A stretch of 40,409 nt of DNA from CAZQQU01 sp964595625. Lineage in GTDB: Bacteria > Bacteroidota > Bacteroidia > Flavobacteriales > Flavobacteriaceae. A program made the position numbers and the translations under genes. Location: positions 1-40,409 of the forward strand of contig CAZQQU010000013.1 of NCBI GenBank assembly GCA_964595625.1, in the 5' to 3' direction. The notes under the pieces were generated by a model that saw nothing but the letters and a program-made list of their open reading frames with translations, made no database searches and was not told the DNA's origin. This document shows positions 1 through 8,308 of this stretch, piece after piece (the stretch's first letter is position 1; every line of letters starts with the position of its first letter).

Positions 1-2
1 GT

Positions 3-56
3 GAAGAAGAACACCAACAAAACCGAAGAAGTGAGTTTATTGTGCTGGAGAAGTAG
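3..56 (+). CDS. C-terminal end of an OmpA-family protein (partial)
   Basis: Only the last 17 codons and a TAG stop are inside the window, in reading frame 3. The peptide ends EEHQQNRRSEFIVLEK. The pattern E-x-x-H-Q-x-N-R-R-x-E-F is typical of the very end of OmpA-like peptidoglycan-binding domains in Bacteroidota, where the NRR segment belongs to the last helix and strand. The rest of the gene lies upstream of the window, so its other domains cannot be judged. A hairpin follows 24 bases after the stop, which fits the end of a transcription unit. The competing frame-1 reading gives no recognisable sequence. Confidence 0.6.
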   Translation, partial: EEEHQQNRRSEFIVLEK

Positions 57-80
57 GAGTTATCTTATTCCTTAAATATC

Positions 81-121
81 AATATGCCTGCTTGAATGAT
101 TTTGAGCAGGCATATTTATTT
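81..121 (+). terminator. Hairpin terminator after the OmpA-like gene
   Basis: There is a perfect 12-bp inverted repeat, AATATGCCTGCT at 81-92 and AGCAGGCATATT at 105-116, with a 12-nt loop. A T/A-rich stretch follows rather than a clean T run. It lies between the end of a plus-strand gene and the end of the minus-strand gene at 165, so it may serve both strands. Confidence 0.6.
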
Positions 122-164
122 GATAGATTTTATTGTTTTAATAGACTCACCAATGCAATTGTGA

Positions 165-1280
165 TTATTGGTTGATAAATTCACCCACCGCACGGTCTAA
201 GGCGTCGCCTCTTAAGTTTTTAGCAACAATGACTCCGTTTTTGTCTACTAAGAAAGTAGCAGGAATAGATCGGACATTGTATTGACGTGCAATTGGTTCA
301 TTCCAATGTTGAAGATGGGAAATATGGTACCAATTCATCTGATCATCTTTGATAGCTTGTAACCAGCGGTCACGAAAATCAGAGCGGTCTAAGGAGACGC
401 TAATAATATTAAACCCTTGGTCTTTGTATTTGTTATGAACCCGTACCACATTAGGATTCTCGATACGGCAAGGGCGACACCAAGAAGCCCAAAAGTCAAT
501 CAGAGTCACTTTGCTAGAAGCCACTACCTCTTGTAAACTAAGAGTTGTTCCTTCTGGAGTAGGACCAGAGAAATCCGGAGCTATGTTTCCAACTTCAGCA
601 CCTATTAAGCTACTTAAGCTTTTATTAATCAATCGGGTATAGATATTTTCAGGTTGACGTGAACTTCTCTTAGATAATAAATTTTGAGCATCGGGGTGGG
701 TGATTTCTCGTTTTGCGATAAGTTCTTGCAAAACCATCATACCTACCATGGTGTTGACATGGTTTTCTACAAACATTTTTTTGTACGATTTCTCATCGTT
801 AATCAATTGTGCTGTAGTCATTTTGAGACGTGAGAATTCCTCTACATTTTGGGCATTTTGAGCATTTGCCAATTGATTTTCGAGTTCTAATCGTTGGTTG
901 TAAAAATCCATTAACATTGAAGTATATTCTTTTAGCAAATTGTTTTCGTTACCCCCTTCAAAGTTGTACTGATTGGAAATGATATTAATGTTGCCGGTAA
1001 TATCTTTGTCTTCTATAAAAAACAAGAAATTTCCACCAATACGTGGAAAGTGTAAAAGAGCTAATTCGGGGTCTTTATTCTTTGTTAATTGTGCGGTAAT
1101 TTTACCTGCATGTACCTCTAGAGTATCAACGGTATAGGGTTGATCTTGGTCATTAATTTTTTGTACATACACCGGAGCACCATCAATAACTCCTTTCACT
1201 GTAACAGTCAAGTCAATAGTTGCCTTGTTTTCACAAGAAATCAATACCAAAGTAATTAAGGCATAGAAAAGAGGTCTCAT
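165..1280 (-). CDS. TlpA-family thiol-disulfide reductase lipoprotein with DUF4369-type N-terminus
   Basis: This is a lipoprotein with a thioredoxin fold, expected to reduce or exchange disulfides at the periplasmic side of a membrane. A short signal sequence ends in the lipobox LISC (Cys16 from the start chosen here). An N-terminal beta-rich region of about 200 residues resembles DUF4369, which is usual in Bacteroidota. The C-terminal 140 residues are a TlpA/AhpC-TSA domain with the active site WCRPC (Cys268 and Cys271) and a SIPATFLVD segment holding the cis-proline. I chose the ATG at 1280 because the longer GTG start at 1307 begins at the last base of a TATTTTTG promoter box. A second TlpA protein lies at 5415-5897. 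Reductase versus resistance-type activity cannot be told from sequence. Confidence 0.88.
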   Translation of the reverse strand: MRPLFYALITLVLISCENKATIDLTVTVKGVIDGAPVYVQKINDQDQPYTVDTLEVHAGKITAQLTKNKDPELALLHFPRIGGNFLFFIEDKDITGNINIISNQYNFEGGNENNLLKEYTSMLMDFYNQRLELENQLANAQNAQNVEEFSRLKMTTAQLINDEKSYKKMFVENHVNTMVGMMVLQELIAKREITHPDAQNLLSKRSSRQPENIYTRLINKSLSSLIGAEVGNIAPDFSGPTPEGTTLSLQEVVASSKVTLIDFWASWCRPCRIENPNVVRVHNKYKDQGFNIISVSLDRSDFRDRWLQAIKDDQMNWYHISHLQHWNEPIARQYNVRSIPATFLVDKNGVIVAKNLRGDALDRAVGEFINQ

Positions 1281-1306
1281 AAGATGTTGTGTTTGATTAA
1301 ACCGCA

Positions 1307-1331
1307 CAAAAATAAGATTCTCTGCTTACAA
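1307..1331 (-). promoter_or_regulatory. Flavobacterial-type promoter for the TlpA lipoprotein gene
   Basis: Read on the minus strand, TTG (1329-1331) is followed after 14 bases by TATTTTTG (1307-1314). The latter matches the known flavobacterial -7 consensus TAnnTTTG exactly. The spacer is shorter than the usual 17-23, so the -33 assignment is weak. It lies 26 bases upstream of the ATG at 1280. Confidence 0.45.
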
Positions 1332-1368
1332 TTTGTCTTAAAAATCTAATAAAATGCTTTAAAGCACT

Positions 1369-3621
1369 TTATTGCTTGATTAACTTGTACATGAGTTGTT
1401 CAGTATCTAGTTCCAACGATAAAAGGTAAATTCCGGGAGTCAGAGCAACTGGAATTTCGGTTCTTCCTTGGAGGGTTATGGGTTGATCTAACAGTTTTTT
1501 TCCACTTAAATCAGTAAGAGTGAGCTGGGCTGATTCGTTGTGGCCATGCAGTACTATTTTATCCCCAATAGGATTGTGATCCAATAATATATGTTTAGAA
1601 ATTGAATACTGTTCGGTACCGAGGGTAGTGAAAATTTCTTCTTTCACAAAATTAACGTTGTTCTCAGTAAGCGTCATATGGATTTCATTTTCATCGGGTA
1701 TATACGAATTGTCAAATACAGTCACATCAGCAGTAGTCACTGAGGTATACCAATCGTTAGTTTCTGTGATCGCCAAGGAACTTAGGGTAGGGATAAAATT
1801 AAATTTATCAATCTGTAGGTTGTCTAAAAATTCCTGAATTATGGGCAAATCTCCTGCCATTCCGGCTAATGCCCCTATATCAAACTGCCCGCCGGGTGCA
1901 CTGTCTAAACCTGCGGTATGAGCCGGTGCCATCGAGTAGGCATCAATGGTAGAGAGGGTAATCCAAATAAAAATAAATAGTTGGGTACGTACTCTATTAA
2001 TTCGTTCGGTTTGGGAAGCGGCAGGCGCAAAATAGGTATCAATCAATGCTCGGGTAGAGCCTCCGGGTTCGGGGTAAAATTCATAATCGATGAGTGTCAT
2101 ACCCGCGGTGCCTGTGGTGGTTCCGTTTCCGGCTCCATTGGCTACCGTAATATTACGTGTGTTTTGTGGAAAACCCATATTGTCCATTTCTGTTTGGAAG
2201 GTATCCCTAAAATTAGGTGCTCCCATGGGAAGAACGATGGTGGGATCAAATTCGATTGGGTCACCAGGAAGAAGGTGAGCATCCAGATGGTCAATAAGCA
2301 TTTGTTTGGCAGCCGGACTTCGTAACATGGCATCCACTACTTCTTGAATTGTGACATCGCCCATGGGTCCATAGGCGATATAATTGATTAAATGTTGCAA
2401 CCCAATCATAATATTCGCTCCCAAATGAGGCGAATCAAACGAAACCCACAAACGCGTTTGGTGATCCATCTCGTTATTTTCCATATAAGTTAAAGCGTAT
2501 CTTGAAATAAGACCTCCCATACTGGGGCCAATAATCACTAATTCTTCGTCTCCTTCCTTTTGGCTGTTGATTAGATTGATCAATTCTATAAGCACAAAGG
2601 CATTTCGCTGAATATAATCAACACCTCCATCTACCCAATCACCATTGTTACGCTGATACACCGGGAAGTTTAGTAAGACGATATCATAGCCCAAAGCTCG
2701 GGCTTCGTCTGCTAGGTTTTCATTACCGTTGCTATAGGTCAACGCCTGATAAAGAGCACCAATGGGTCGACTATCCCCTGGGTCAAAACCGTCTAAAAAA
2801 ATAATTGGTTTGTCCAATACTCCATCTACGGTATCGATGTATATTTCGTATTCACCTAAACCGGTAAAGGCTTCGGTTTCGTCATATCCCTGAAATGCAA
2901 GAGTGGATTCAATCATTTCGACGAAGCGGCTTTCATTTTCTAGAATTTCTATTTGAGAGGATAAAGTGTATGGGGTACCGTCTTCCAGTTGGATATAAAA
3001 ATGAATGTTTTTGACACCTATTTGGTTATAATTTATAGTTATTTTTTGATTGGGAATTATCGTATGGATTTCACCGGTTCCAAAATCGGCCGTCATCGAA
3101 GAGATGGGAACGGACAGGGTGTTAATCAGTAGACTTTCAGGTAGTACAAAATGGACGGTCAATCCGTAATGCTTTCGCGAAAGCGGACTTGCTAAAGCTA
3201 CCTCATATAAGTCCAAATGGTGGGTTTGTAAGGGTTGAATTTGAGTGAGTTGCCCACTAGCATCTAGTTGTAAATAGTTTTCTTCAAAAGCCGATGAATT
3301 GAGTTTTTGTAGTTGGGCGATACACAGAGCCAGATACACCGATTGGTCCAGTTTCTGTTGTTTTTTCAGGCTTTTTACTTCTTCTATACTAGGAAATCGG
3401 TCTAAATAATCCGATTGATACAATTCGGCTAAGGCTTGGGAGATGTGTTGGCTGGACGCGAAAAAATTACCGCTGGTTAGTTGTGCCTGTGGGAAAACGC
3501 GATCGTATAAAATACCAGTAGATATGTGAGTGGGGTCGAGGGTTTTAAAGGTATCAAAATAGGATTGTTGTGCTATCAGAAAGGAAGGTAACCACAGCAG
3601 GGTTAGTAAAAATTTCTTCAT
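1369..3621 (-). CDS. Secreted lipase-like alpha/beta hydrolase with T9SS sorting domain
   Basis: This 750-residue protein is probably an esterase or lipase exported by the type IX system. It has a clear signal peptide (MKKFLLTLLWLPSFLIAQ) and an unassigned N-terminal region of about 270 residues. An alpha/beta hydrolase core follows, opening with the strand PIIFLDGFDPGDSRP. The nucleophile elbow is IGPSMGG, with Ser367 as the likely catalytic serine, followed by ISRYALTYM and a SFDSPHLGA segment, as in PGAP1-like and lipase families. The last 75 residues form a type A T9SS sorting domain (DHNPIGDKIVL, then LSGKKLLD, then TPGIYLLSLE). Its acid and histidine residues are not obvious by eye. The gene has its own terminator upstream (3674-3709), so it is likely transcribed alone. 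Substrate unknown. Confidence 0.85.
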   Translation of the reverse strand: MKKFLLTLLWLPSFLIAQQSYFDTFKTLDPTHISTGILYDRVFPQAQLTSGNFFASSQHISQALAELYQSDYLDRFPSIEEVKSLKKQQKLDQSVYLALCIAQLQKLNSSAFEENYLQLDASGQLTQIQPLQTHHLDLYEVALASPLSRKHYGLTVHFVLPESLLINTLSVPISSMTADFGTGEIHTIIPNQKITINYNQIGVKNIHFYIQLEDGTPYTLSSQIEILENESRFVEMIESTLAFQGYDETEAFTGLGEYEIYIDTVDGVLDKPIIFLDGFDPGDSRPIGALYQALTYSNGNENLADEARALGYDIVLLNFPVYQRNNGDWVDGGVDYIQRNAFVLIELINLINSQKEGDEELVIIGPSMGGLISRYALTYMENNEMDHQTRLWVSFDSPHLGANIMIGLQHLINYIAYGPMGDVTIQEVVDAMLRSPAAKQMLIDHLDAHLLPGDPIEFDPTIVLPMGAPNFRDTFQTEMDNMGFPQNTRNITVANGAGNGTTTGTAGMTLIDYEFYPEPGGSTRALIDTYFAPAASQTERINRVRTQLFIFIWITLSTIDAYSMAPAHTAGLDSAPGGQFDIGALAGMAGDLPIIQEFLDNLQIDKFNFIPTLSSLAITETNDWYTSVTTADVTVFDNSYIPDENEIHMTLTENNVNFVKEEIFTTLGTEQYSISKHILLDHNPIGDKIVLHGHNESAQLTLTDLSGKKLLDQPITLQGRTEIPVALTPGIYLLSLELDTEQLMYKLIKQ
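3171..3184. repeat. Perfect 14-bp palindrome GCTTTCGCGAAAGC inside the lipase-like gene
   Basis: The 14 bases equal their own reverse complement. They lie inside coding sequence, encoding L-S-R-K of the N-terminal region. A near copy, GCTTTCGCGAAAAG, occurs at 38186-38199 in the M36 protease gene. Two GC-rich copies in AT-rich DNA suggest a genome-wide short repeat, but function is unknown. Confidence 0.5.
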
Positions 3622-3673
3622 AAATTATGGGGTGGTTATTAGTATGTATTTGCGAATATAGCAGAAATGTTGA

Positions 3674-3709
3674 AATAAAAAAAAGTTGCTTGAAACCAAG
3701 CAACTTTTT
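3674..3709 (-). terminator. Rho-independent terminator after the DUF6029 gene
   Basis: A perfect 13-bp stem, AAAAAGTTGCTTG at 3680-3692 and CAAGCAACTTTTT at 3697-3709, has a 4-base loop. Read on the minus strand it is followed by a run of eight or more T residues, which ends the transcript running from 5897 down to 3730. Confidence 0.88.
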
Positions 3710-3729
3710 ATAAAATTTTATGAGAGTGA

Positions 3730-5388
3730 TTAGAAATTGATTGCCAAATTAGCTGAAAAGCCTGTGTTTTCAGGAACGAATCGACATACTCCACCTACAC
3801 ACAAGAGACCTCCTCGTTGTCTTCCGTAATTGACGGCTACTCGGGTATTTCCTTTGGTATAACTACCCCCAAAATTGTAGTAGTGTATGTCTTTATCCTC
3901 GTTACCGTAATTCCATGAATTACCGGCATAGATTCCCAAGCGTGGTGAAAAATTGTACTCTACCAGAGCAGCGGCCCAGTTTTTCTTATCTTGTTGGGTC
4001 CACAGGTGTTGCAACTCCAAGCGAACAGAGCGACCGTTACCTAGTCGGTAGGTGTGTTCTGCCACGGCTACTTGAGCATTGATATCGTATTCTCCTAAGG
4101 GGCTTCCATCAGTAATTCCTTTGTCGATGATTAGGTCAGAAAATAGATAAATACCACTGAGGTTCTCTGTCCATCGTTTTCTAATTTCGACACTTACTTC
4201 TCTAAAGTAACGGGCACTTTTTCCAATAAATTCAGATTTATAAGCATTGTTAGCCACGTCGTATTCGGCGTCTAAGCCACCCCAATAAGAAAAGTTAAAA
4301 TCTATTTTCGTACCATATTTTCCTCCTAAGAAACTTCCTCTTTTAATAGTGTAAAAAGCATCTACTTGAGCCCCCATTTCTCCGGCTTGTTGTTGAATGG
4401 GTTGTAAAACTAAGCGAGGTTGGGTGTTGTACACATAAATATTAGAAAGCATATAATCGTGTTGCTTAGTTAGGGTAGGTACGTAGTTGATAATCTGTTG
4501 GTTGTACTGATTTCCTTCTGCAAAACGATCGGAATAAAAAGCAAAGTTTTCCAACCTTCTCAAGGCAGTGTTGATACCAAACCCGCTAGTAGCATACCCG
4601 ATGTTTAATAATAGGGCCGTACCGCGGTACAGTTCGTCGTTATTGGTAATGGTACCTTCGTTGACTAAAGCGTCTTCGTCTTTATGAATTGCTTCAAACG
4701 AGGCAAATACATTTTTAAAAGTTACGTCCAGCCTTCCTGAAAAGGCATTGACTGTGGTGGGAATATTTTGATTGGCCAGGTTGTCTTGGTAGCGGGCTAC
4801 ATAACTTCCTCCTAAACGCAAGGATAAATCTTCGGAGTTAATCCACTCATCCAAGCTTAAATTGGCATCAATACCTCCAACTACCCCTTCAGAAAGTTCA
4901 AACCCCACCCGTTGTTCTCCAAAGAGCCCGGTGAGGTCTAAATAGGGGGTAGGGGTAAACTTCACACGTGCTCCACGTAGTGCGTTGTTAATACCTAGTT
5001 GTCGGTCTTCCCAAGTCCTTAATATCAAACCACTACCAAATTGATCGTAAAAGTAACCGGCGGTTACATCCAGCATGGTATCTTTATAGTTTAAATAATA
5101 GGTTGCAATTTTATTGTCGTTTAAGTCCGGTGAATAACCTAACAACGATTGAGGAAGATAGGATTCAAATTGTGCCCCGGCACTAAATTTTCCGTGGGTA
5201 TAGTGTAATGTAAAATAATTATTAGAGCGAAAAGGATCGTCTGGCTCGGTAAAATTGGTGCCTTCATCAGGACGTAACCATTGTGAGTTGGATTCGAATC
5301 CGCCGCTAAAGTTGCCAAAATCTTGTGCCGTTGTGGTAGTAAGAACAGCTAAAAATAGGAGGAGAGTAGATACTAATTTTATTTTCAT
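3730..5388 (-). CDS. DUF6029-family outer-membrane beta-barrel protein
   Basis: This 552-residue protein has a signal peptide (MKIKLVSTLLLFLAVLTTTTAQ). The remainder is rich in alternating aromatic and polar beta strands ending in the terminal-strand pattern NTGFSANLAINF, typical of outer-membrane barrels. Segments such as GYFYDQFGSGLILRTWEDR and GINNALRGARV are familiar from the DUF6029 family of Bacteroidota. The gene starts 26 bases after the stop of the TlpA-family gene (5415-5897), and a strong terminator follows it, so the two form an operon. Pairing with a periplasmic thiol reductase suggests that the barrel or a partner needs disulfide or haem-related handling, but that is inference. 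No enzymatic motif is visible and its transport substrate, if any, is unknown. Confidence 0.75.
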   Translation of the reverse strand: MKIKLVSTLLLFLAVLTTTTAQDFGNFSGGFESNSQWLRPDEGTNFTEPDDPFRSNNYFTLHYTHGKFSAGAQFESYLPQSLLGYSPDLNDNKIATYYLNYKDTMLDVTAGYFYDQFGSGLILRTWEDRQLGINNALRGARVKFTPTPYLDLTGLFGEQRVGFELSEGVVGGIDANLSLDEWINSEDLSLRLGGSYVARYQDNLANQNIPTTVNAFSGRLDVTFKNVFASFEAIHKDEDALVNEGTITNNDELYRGTALLLNIGYATSGFGINTALRRLENFAFYSDRFAEGNQYNQQIINYVPTLTKQHDYMLSNIYVYNTQPRLVLQPIQQQAGEMGAQVDAFYTIKRGSFLGGKYGTKIDFNFSYWGGLDAEYDVANNAYKSEFIGKSARYFREVSVEIRKRWTENLSGIYLFSDLIIDKGITDGSPLGEYDINAQVAVAEHTYRLGNGRSVRLELQHLWTQQDKKNWAAALVEYNFSPRLGIYAGNSWNYGNEDKDIHYYNFGGSYTKGNTRVAVNYGRQRGGLLCVGGVCRFVPENTGFSANLAINF

Positions 5389-5414
5389 AAAAAATTAAAT
5401 TCAAAAAAGGTGAT

Positions 5415-5897
5415 TTATTTAGCGAATTCTTGAAGTTTAGCATATAGCTCGTCTTCGGCTCCCGGTGTATATCCCGAATGTCTGTACAGAATTTGATTGT
5501 TTTTTACAATCAACGTTAAAGGGATAGTAGCAGCACCTAAAGCTCTTTTTAGGTCGTTGTTGGTATCGTATAACACTTCGTATTCCCAGCCTTTTCCATT
5601 AACCATGGGTTTTACCCGATTAACGGTACGCGCATCGTCTACAGTTATTGCATATAAGGTCACATTGGTGGAACTTTGCCAATCTTCGTAAATTTCATTA
5701 ATAGCATCCAATTCGTTTTTACATGGTACACACCAAGTGGCCCATAGAGAAATTACAACTAATTTATCTCCCGAAGAAATGTCTTGTAATTTGACATCTT
5801 TTCCGTCCAGATTTTTTAAAGTCATATTGGGTAGCTCAGTTTGAGCATTTGTCATCGCAGTTGCGAGAATAAAGAGGCATACAATTAACTTTTTCAT
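5415..5897 (-). CDS. TlpA-family periplasmic thiol-disulfide oxidoreductase
   Basis: A compact exported thioredoxin of 160 residues. A Sec signal (MKKLIVCLFILATAMTNAQ) is cleaved after about residue 19. The active site is WATWCVPC with Cys56 and Cys59, and the conserved cis-proline is Pro126 in ATIPLTLIV. The DDARTVNRVKPMV segment is a typical TlpA-type insertion. Its length is normal for a stand-alone TlpA or ResA-like reductase that keeps cysteines reduced, for example before haem attachment to cytochrome c. It is the first gene of an operon with the DUF6029 barrel gene. The leader reads AAATCCCTATATA directly before the ATG, with no purine-rich ribosome site. Confidence 0.9.
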   Translation of the reverse strand: MKKLIVCLFILATAMTNAQTELPNMTLKNLDGKDVKLQDISSGDKLVVISLWATWCVPCKNELDAINEIYEDWQSSTNVTLYAITVDDARTVNRVKPMVNGKGWEYEVLYDTNNDLKRALGAATIPLTLIVKNNQILYRHSGYTPGAEDELYAKLQEFAK

Positions 5898-6052
5898 TAT
5901 ATAGGGATTTAATTTTTTACAATGTTACTAAAAAAAACTCTTAGTGAAAAAACCACAGAACAAAATTATCATGGAATTTTAAACACTCTATTATATAGGA
6001 TTATCTATTAGGATGGGGTATCAATATAGGTGCAATTTTTTATAAAAATGTG

Positions 6053-6082
6053 TTGGTCACTTAACTTTTTATTATATATTTG
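6053..6082 (+). promoter_or_regulatory. Textbook flavobacterial promoter for the Omp28-type gene at 6134
   Basis: TTG at 6053-6055, a 19-base spacer, and TATATTTG at 6075-6082 match the known Bacteroidota sigma-ABfr-type consensus TTG-N17-23-TAnnTTTG in every defined base. Transcription would start near 6088-6090, leaving a leader of about 45 bases that is T-rich and ends AAACCCCT before the ATG. Confidence 0.8.
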
Positions 6083-6133
6083 TTAATAGCAAACTTAATG
6101 TAATTATTTTTTTTTAACCTAAACTAAACCCCT

Positions 6134-7462
6134 ATGAAAAAGTATTATCTCTTAGCATGTAGTGCTTTGATGTGTTTTTTTATTTCGGCAACGACCGCAG
6201 TTGCACAAACAGACACCAATGCGTTACAACTTTCTCTTGACAAAGACTATGCCGTGCTTTTCGGTACAGAGACTATTTCTGGAACCCTGTTAAATACGGG
6301 GTTAAATACCATCAATTCCGCAGTAATTAATTGGCAATTAGATAATGGTGAGATCTATTCCCACGCTGTCAATAATTTGAACCTGACTGCTGGACATATA
6401 ATGAACTTTAATCACCCACAACAGTGGTCTGCTACCCCAGGTAAGTATACTTTGAAAGTTTGGGCTAGTGAAATCAATGGTATAGCGGTGAGCAATATCA
6501 TAGAAAAACCCATCCAAGTGGCTTCCGGTATGGCGCAACGTCAACCTTTAATTGAGAAATTTACCAGTTCCACTTGTGGTCCCTGTGCTGGTTATAACCC
6601 TATTTTTAATAATTGGGCTACCAACCCAGATAACGTGGGCAAGTTTACCTACGTAAATTACCAAATGAATTGGCCCGGTGCCGGGGATCCCTATTATACT
6701 GCTGAAGCGGGTGTAAGAAGAGGATATTATAATGTGGGCGGGGTGCCTTCGGTGTATTTTTCAGGGAAATTTGCTGGTAATACGCCAGGTCAAGGCGTTT
6801 TAAATGCTTATTTAAATCACGCTGATTACGGATATGGAAAGCCTGAAATTTTAGATATCGAAGTGGATTTCGAAATGAATGGAACCGAAATTACTGTAGA
6901 TTATACTATTACTCCTTATGCCGATTCTACCGGACTAACCGTTCATGTGGTTGTATTGGAAGAAATGACTACCGGTAATGTGGGTTCTAACGGAGAAACC
7001 GAATTCAAACGCGTGATGATGAAACTTATCCCAGGACCCAATGGAGAAACCGTAGATTTTGAAGCTGATGTTCCTTTTACTCGAAGCCATACCGTTGATT
7101 TGGCAGACACCTTTATTGAAGAGTTTGACGATTTAGACGTTATTGTTTTCGTACAAAATAATCTCAATGAGAAGCGTTTGATTCAAGCGCGTAGTGTTAA
7201 TCATCCTCCTGTAGTAGGAATAGAAGATTTTACACAATTATCCTTTAAACTGTACCCCAATCCTAGCGATGGTATTTTAAACATTGCTGTTCAAGAAACA
7301 GTTTCTGTTGAAGTATATGACTTAACGGGTAAATTAGTTTACACGAAAAACAACATTAATAACAATGCCCAATTAGATTTGACTTTCTTACATAGTGGAA
7401 TCTACTTAGCTAAAGTTACTGGTCAAGAAAGCAGTGTAACTCAGAAAATAGTCATTAAATAA
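6134..7462 (+). CDS. Omp28-related thioredoxin-fold protein with T9SS sorting domain
   Basis: This 442-residue exported protein has a signal peptide (residues 1-25) and an Ig/CARDB-like beta domain at about 30-130. An Omp28-type thioredoxin-fold domain opens with EKFTSSTCGPC; Cys148 and Cys151 form a CGPC dithiol, as in thioredoxin. The VGGVPSVYF segment supplies the expected cis-proline. The last 75 residues (FKLYPNPSDG, then YDLTGKLVY, then SGIYLAKV) are a type A T9SS sorting domain, so the mature protein is expected on the cell surface or outside. Omp28 family function is not settled. A strong promoter lies upstream and a strong hairpin lies 48 bases after the stop. A second Omp28-like gene is at 8309. 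Confidence 0.85.
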   Translation: MKKYYLLACSALMCFFISATTAVAQTDTNALQLSLDKDYAVLFGTETISGTLLNTGLNTINSAVINWQLDNGEIYSHAVNNLNLTAGHIMNFNHPQQWSATPGKYTLKVWASEINGIAVSNIIEKPIQVASGMAQRQPLIEKFTSSTCGPCAGYNPIFNNWATNPDNVGKFTYVNYQMNWPGAGDPYYTAEAGVRRGYYNVGGVPSVYFSGKFAGNTPGQGVLNAYLNHADYGYGKPEILDIEVDFEMNGTEITVDYTITPYADSTGLTVHVVVLEEMTTGNVGSNGETEFKRVMMKLIPGPNGETVDFEADVPFTRSHTVDLADTFIEEFDDLDVIVFVQNNLNEKRLIQARSVNHPPVVGIEDFTQLSFKLYPNPSDGILNIAVQETVSVEVYDLTGKLVYTKNNINNNAQLDLTFLHSGIYLAKVTGQESSVTQKIVIK

Positions 7463-7510
7463 TTTTCGGGTACAATATTCTACCTAAATAAAAGTTACTA
7501 ATATAACCTG

Positions 7511-7545
7511 AGGAAAACTTCAAGCACTTGAAGTTTTCCTTTTTT
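7511..7545 (+). terminator. Strong intrinsic terminator or leader hairpin just before the gene at 7558
   Basis: A perfect 14-bp stem, AGGAAAACTTCAAG at 7511-7524 and CTTGAAGTTTTCCT at 7527-7540, has only CA between the arms and is followed by six T residues. It looks like a full Rho-independent terminator for the 6134 gene. The next gene starts only 13 bases after the T run, which leaves no room for a separate promoter between the two. Confidence 0.88.
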
Positions 7546-7557
7546 AAACAATATGTT

Positions 7558-8301
7558 ATGAAAAAGATTTATTTTTTAGCTGTCCTAATCTTAACTGCAT
7601 GGGGCACGCAAGCACAATTTGCTGTAACTACCTATGATTCTAGTACTATGGAACCCAACGGTTCCATAAATGATGGTGACGTTTTTGCATTTAATTCAAC
7701 CAATTACGAAACCTCTTCTATTTATTTTTGGATTGAAAATAACAATGCCCATGATATTTATGTACGCATTGTTTATGATGAAATCATTAATGCGAATGGG
7801 GTTGATTTTGAATTCTGCTTCGGTGGCCTATGTATCTTTACAGTAGAAGAGGGGGTGCATTATCCTGAAGAAGGAGGTCCTTTACTAATTCCTGCCGGGG
7901 GTAAAACCGTTGATTTTGACCACTTCTTAAACAGAAATGAAGGAAATGATACCTTCCCTATAGACTATAAAATTAGATTTTTTGAAGTAGATGCAGGAGA
8001 TACTCCGAACGGAAATGAAATTAGTTTTATTTATAGATTTGATCCTACTATGAGTGTGGACGGTTTCAATAGTGTTCAAGCTAATGTTCAAAATACGCTA
8101 GTTGAATCTGAACTTGCCATTGTAGCACAAGAAGCTGTTCAGTTGCAGGTGTTCGATTTACAAGGTAAATTGATTAATCAAACCGATTTAAATATGGGGT
8201 ATAACTCTATAGAATTAGCAAGTTTACACGCTGGATTGTATTTTGGAAAGCTTCAAAATGAAAACGGTCAAAGTGAAATTTTTAAATTTGTAAAAAAATA
8301 A
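7558..8301 (+). CDS. Small secreted protein with T9SS sorting domain, function unknown
   Basis: This is a 247-residue exported protein. I chose the ATG at 7558 because it begins a clean signal peptide (MKKIYFLAVLILTAWGTQAQ); an upstream TTG at 7528 lies inside the terminator hairpin. The body (about 20-165) is a beta-rich domain with SIYFWIENNNAHDIYVRIVY and an acidic EFCFGGLCIF segment whose two cysteines could pair. I do not recognise a named family for it. The last 70 residues (VQLQVFDLQGKLINQ, LHAGLYFGKLQ) are a T9SS type A sorting domain, although the usual YPNP entry motif is missing. It lies 7 bases before the next gene, so the two are probably co-transcribed. Confidence 0.72.
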   Translation: MKKIYFLAVLILTAWGTQAQFAVTTYDSSTMEPNGSINDGDVFAFNSTNYETSSIYFWIENNNAHDIYVRIVYDEIINANGVDFEFCFGGLCIFTVEEGVHYPEEGGPLLIPAGGKTVDFDHFLNRNEGNDTFPIDYKIRFFEVDAGDTPNGNEISFIYRFDPTMSVDGFNSVQANVQNTLVESELAIVAQEAVQLQVFDLQGKLINQTDLNMGYNSIELASLHAGLYFGKLQNENGQSEIFKFVKK

Positions 8302-8308
8302 ATTACTG

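Noticed and set aside
1354..1365. Palindrome TGCTTTAAAGCA just after the lipase-like gene
   Set aside because: The stem is short and AT-rich, with no loop and no T run; it is not a convincing terminator or operator.
1981..2325. Plus-strand open frame of 114 codons opposite the lipase-like gene
   Set aside because: It is antisense to a well-supported alpha/beta hydrolase and T9SS protein, has no recognisable motif, and its composition mirrors the real gene.
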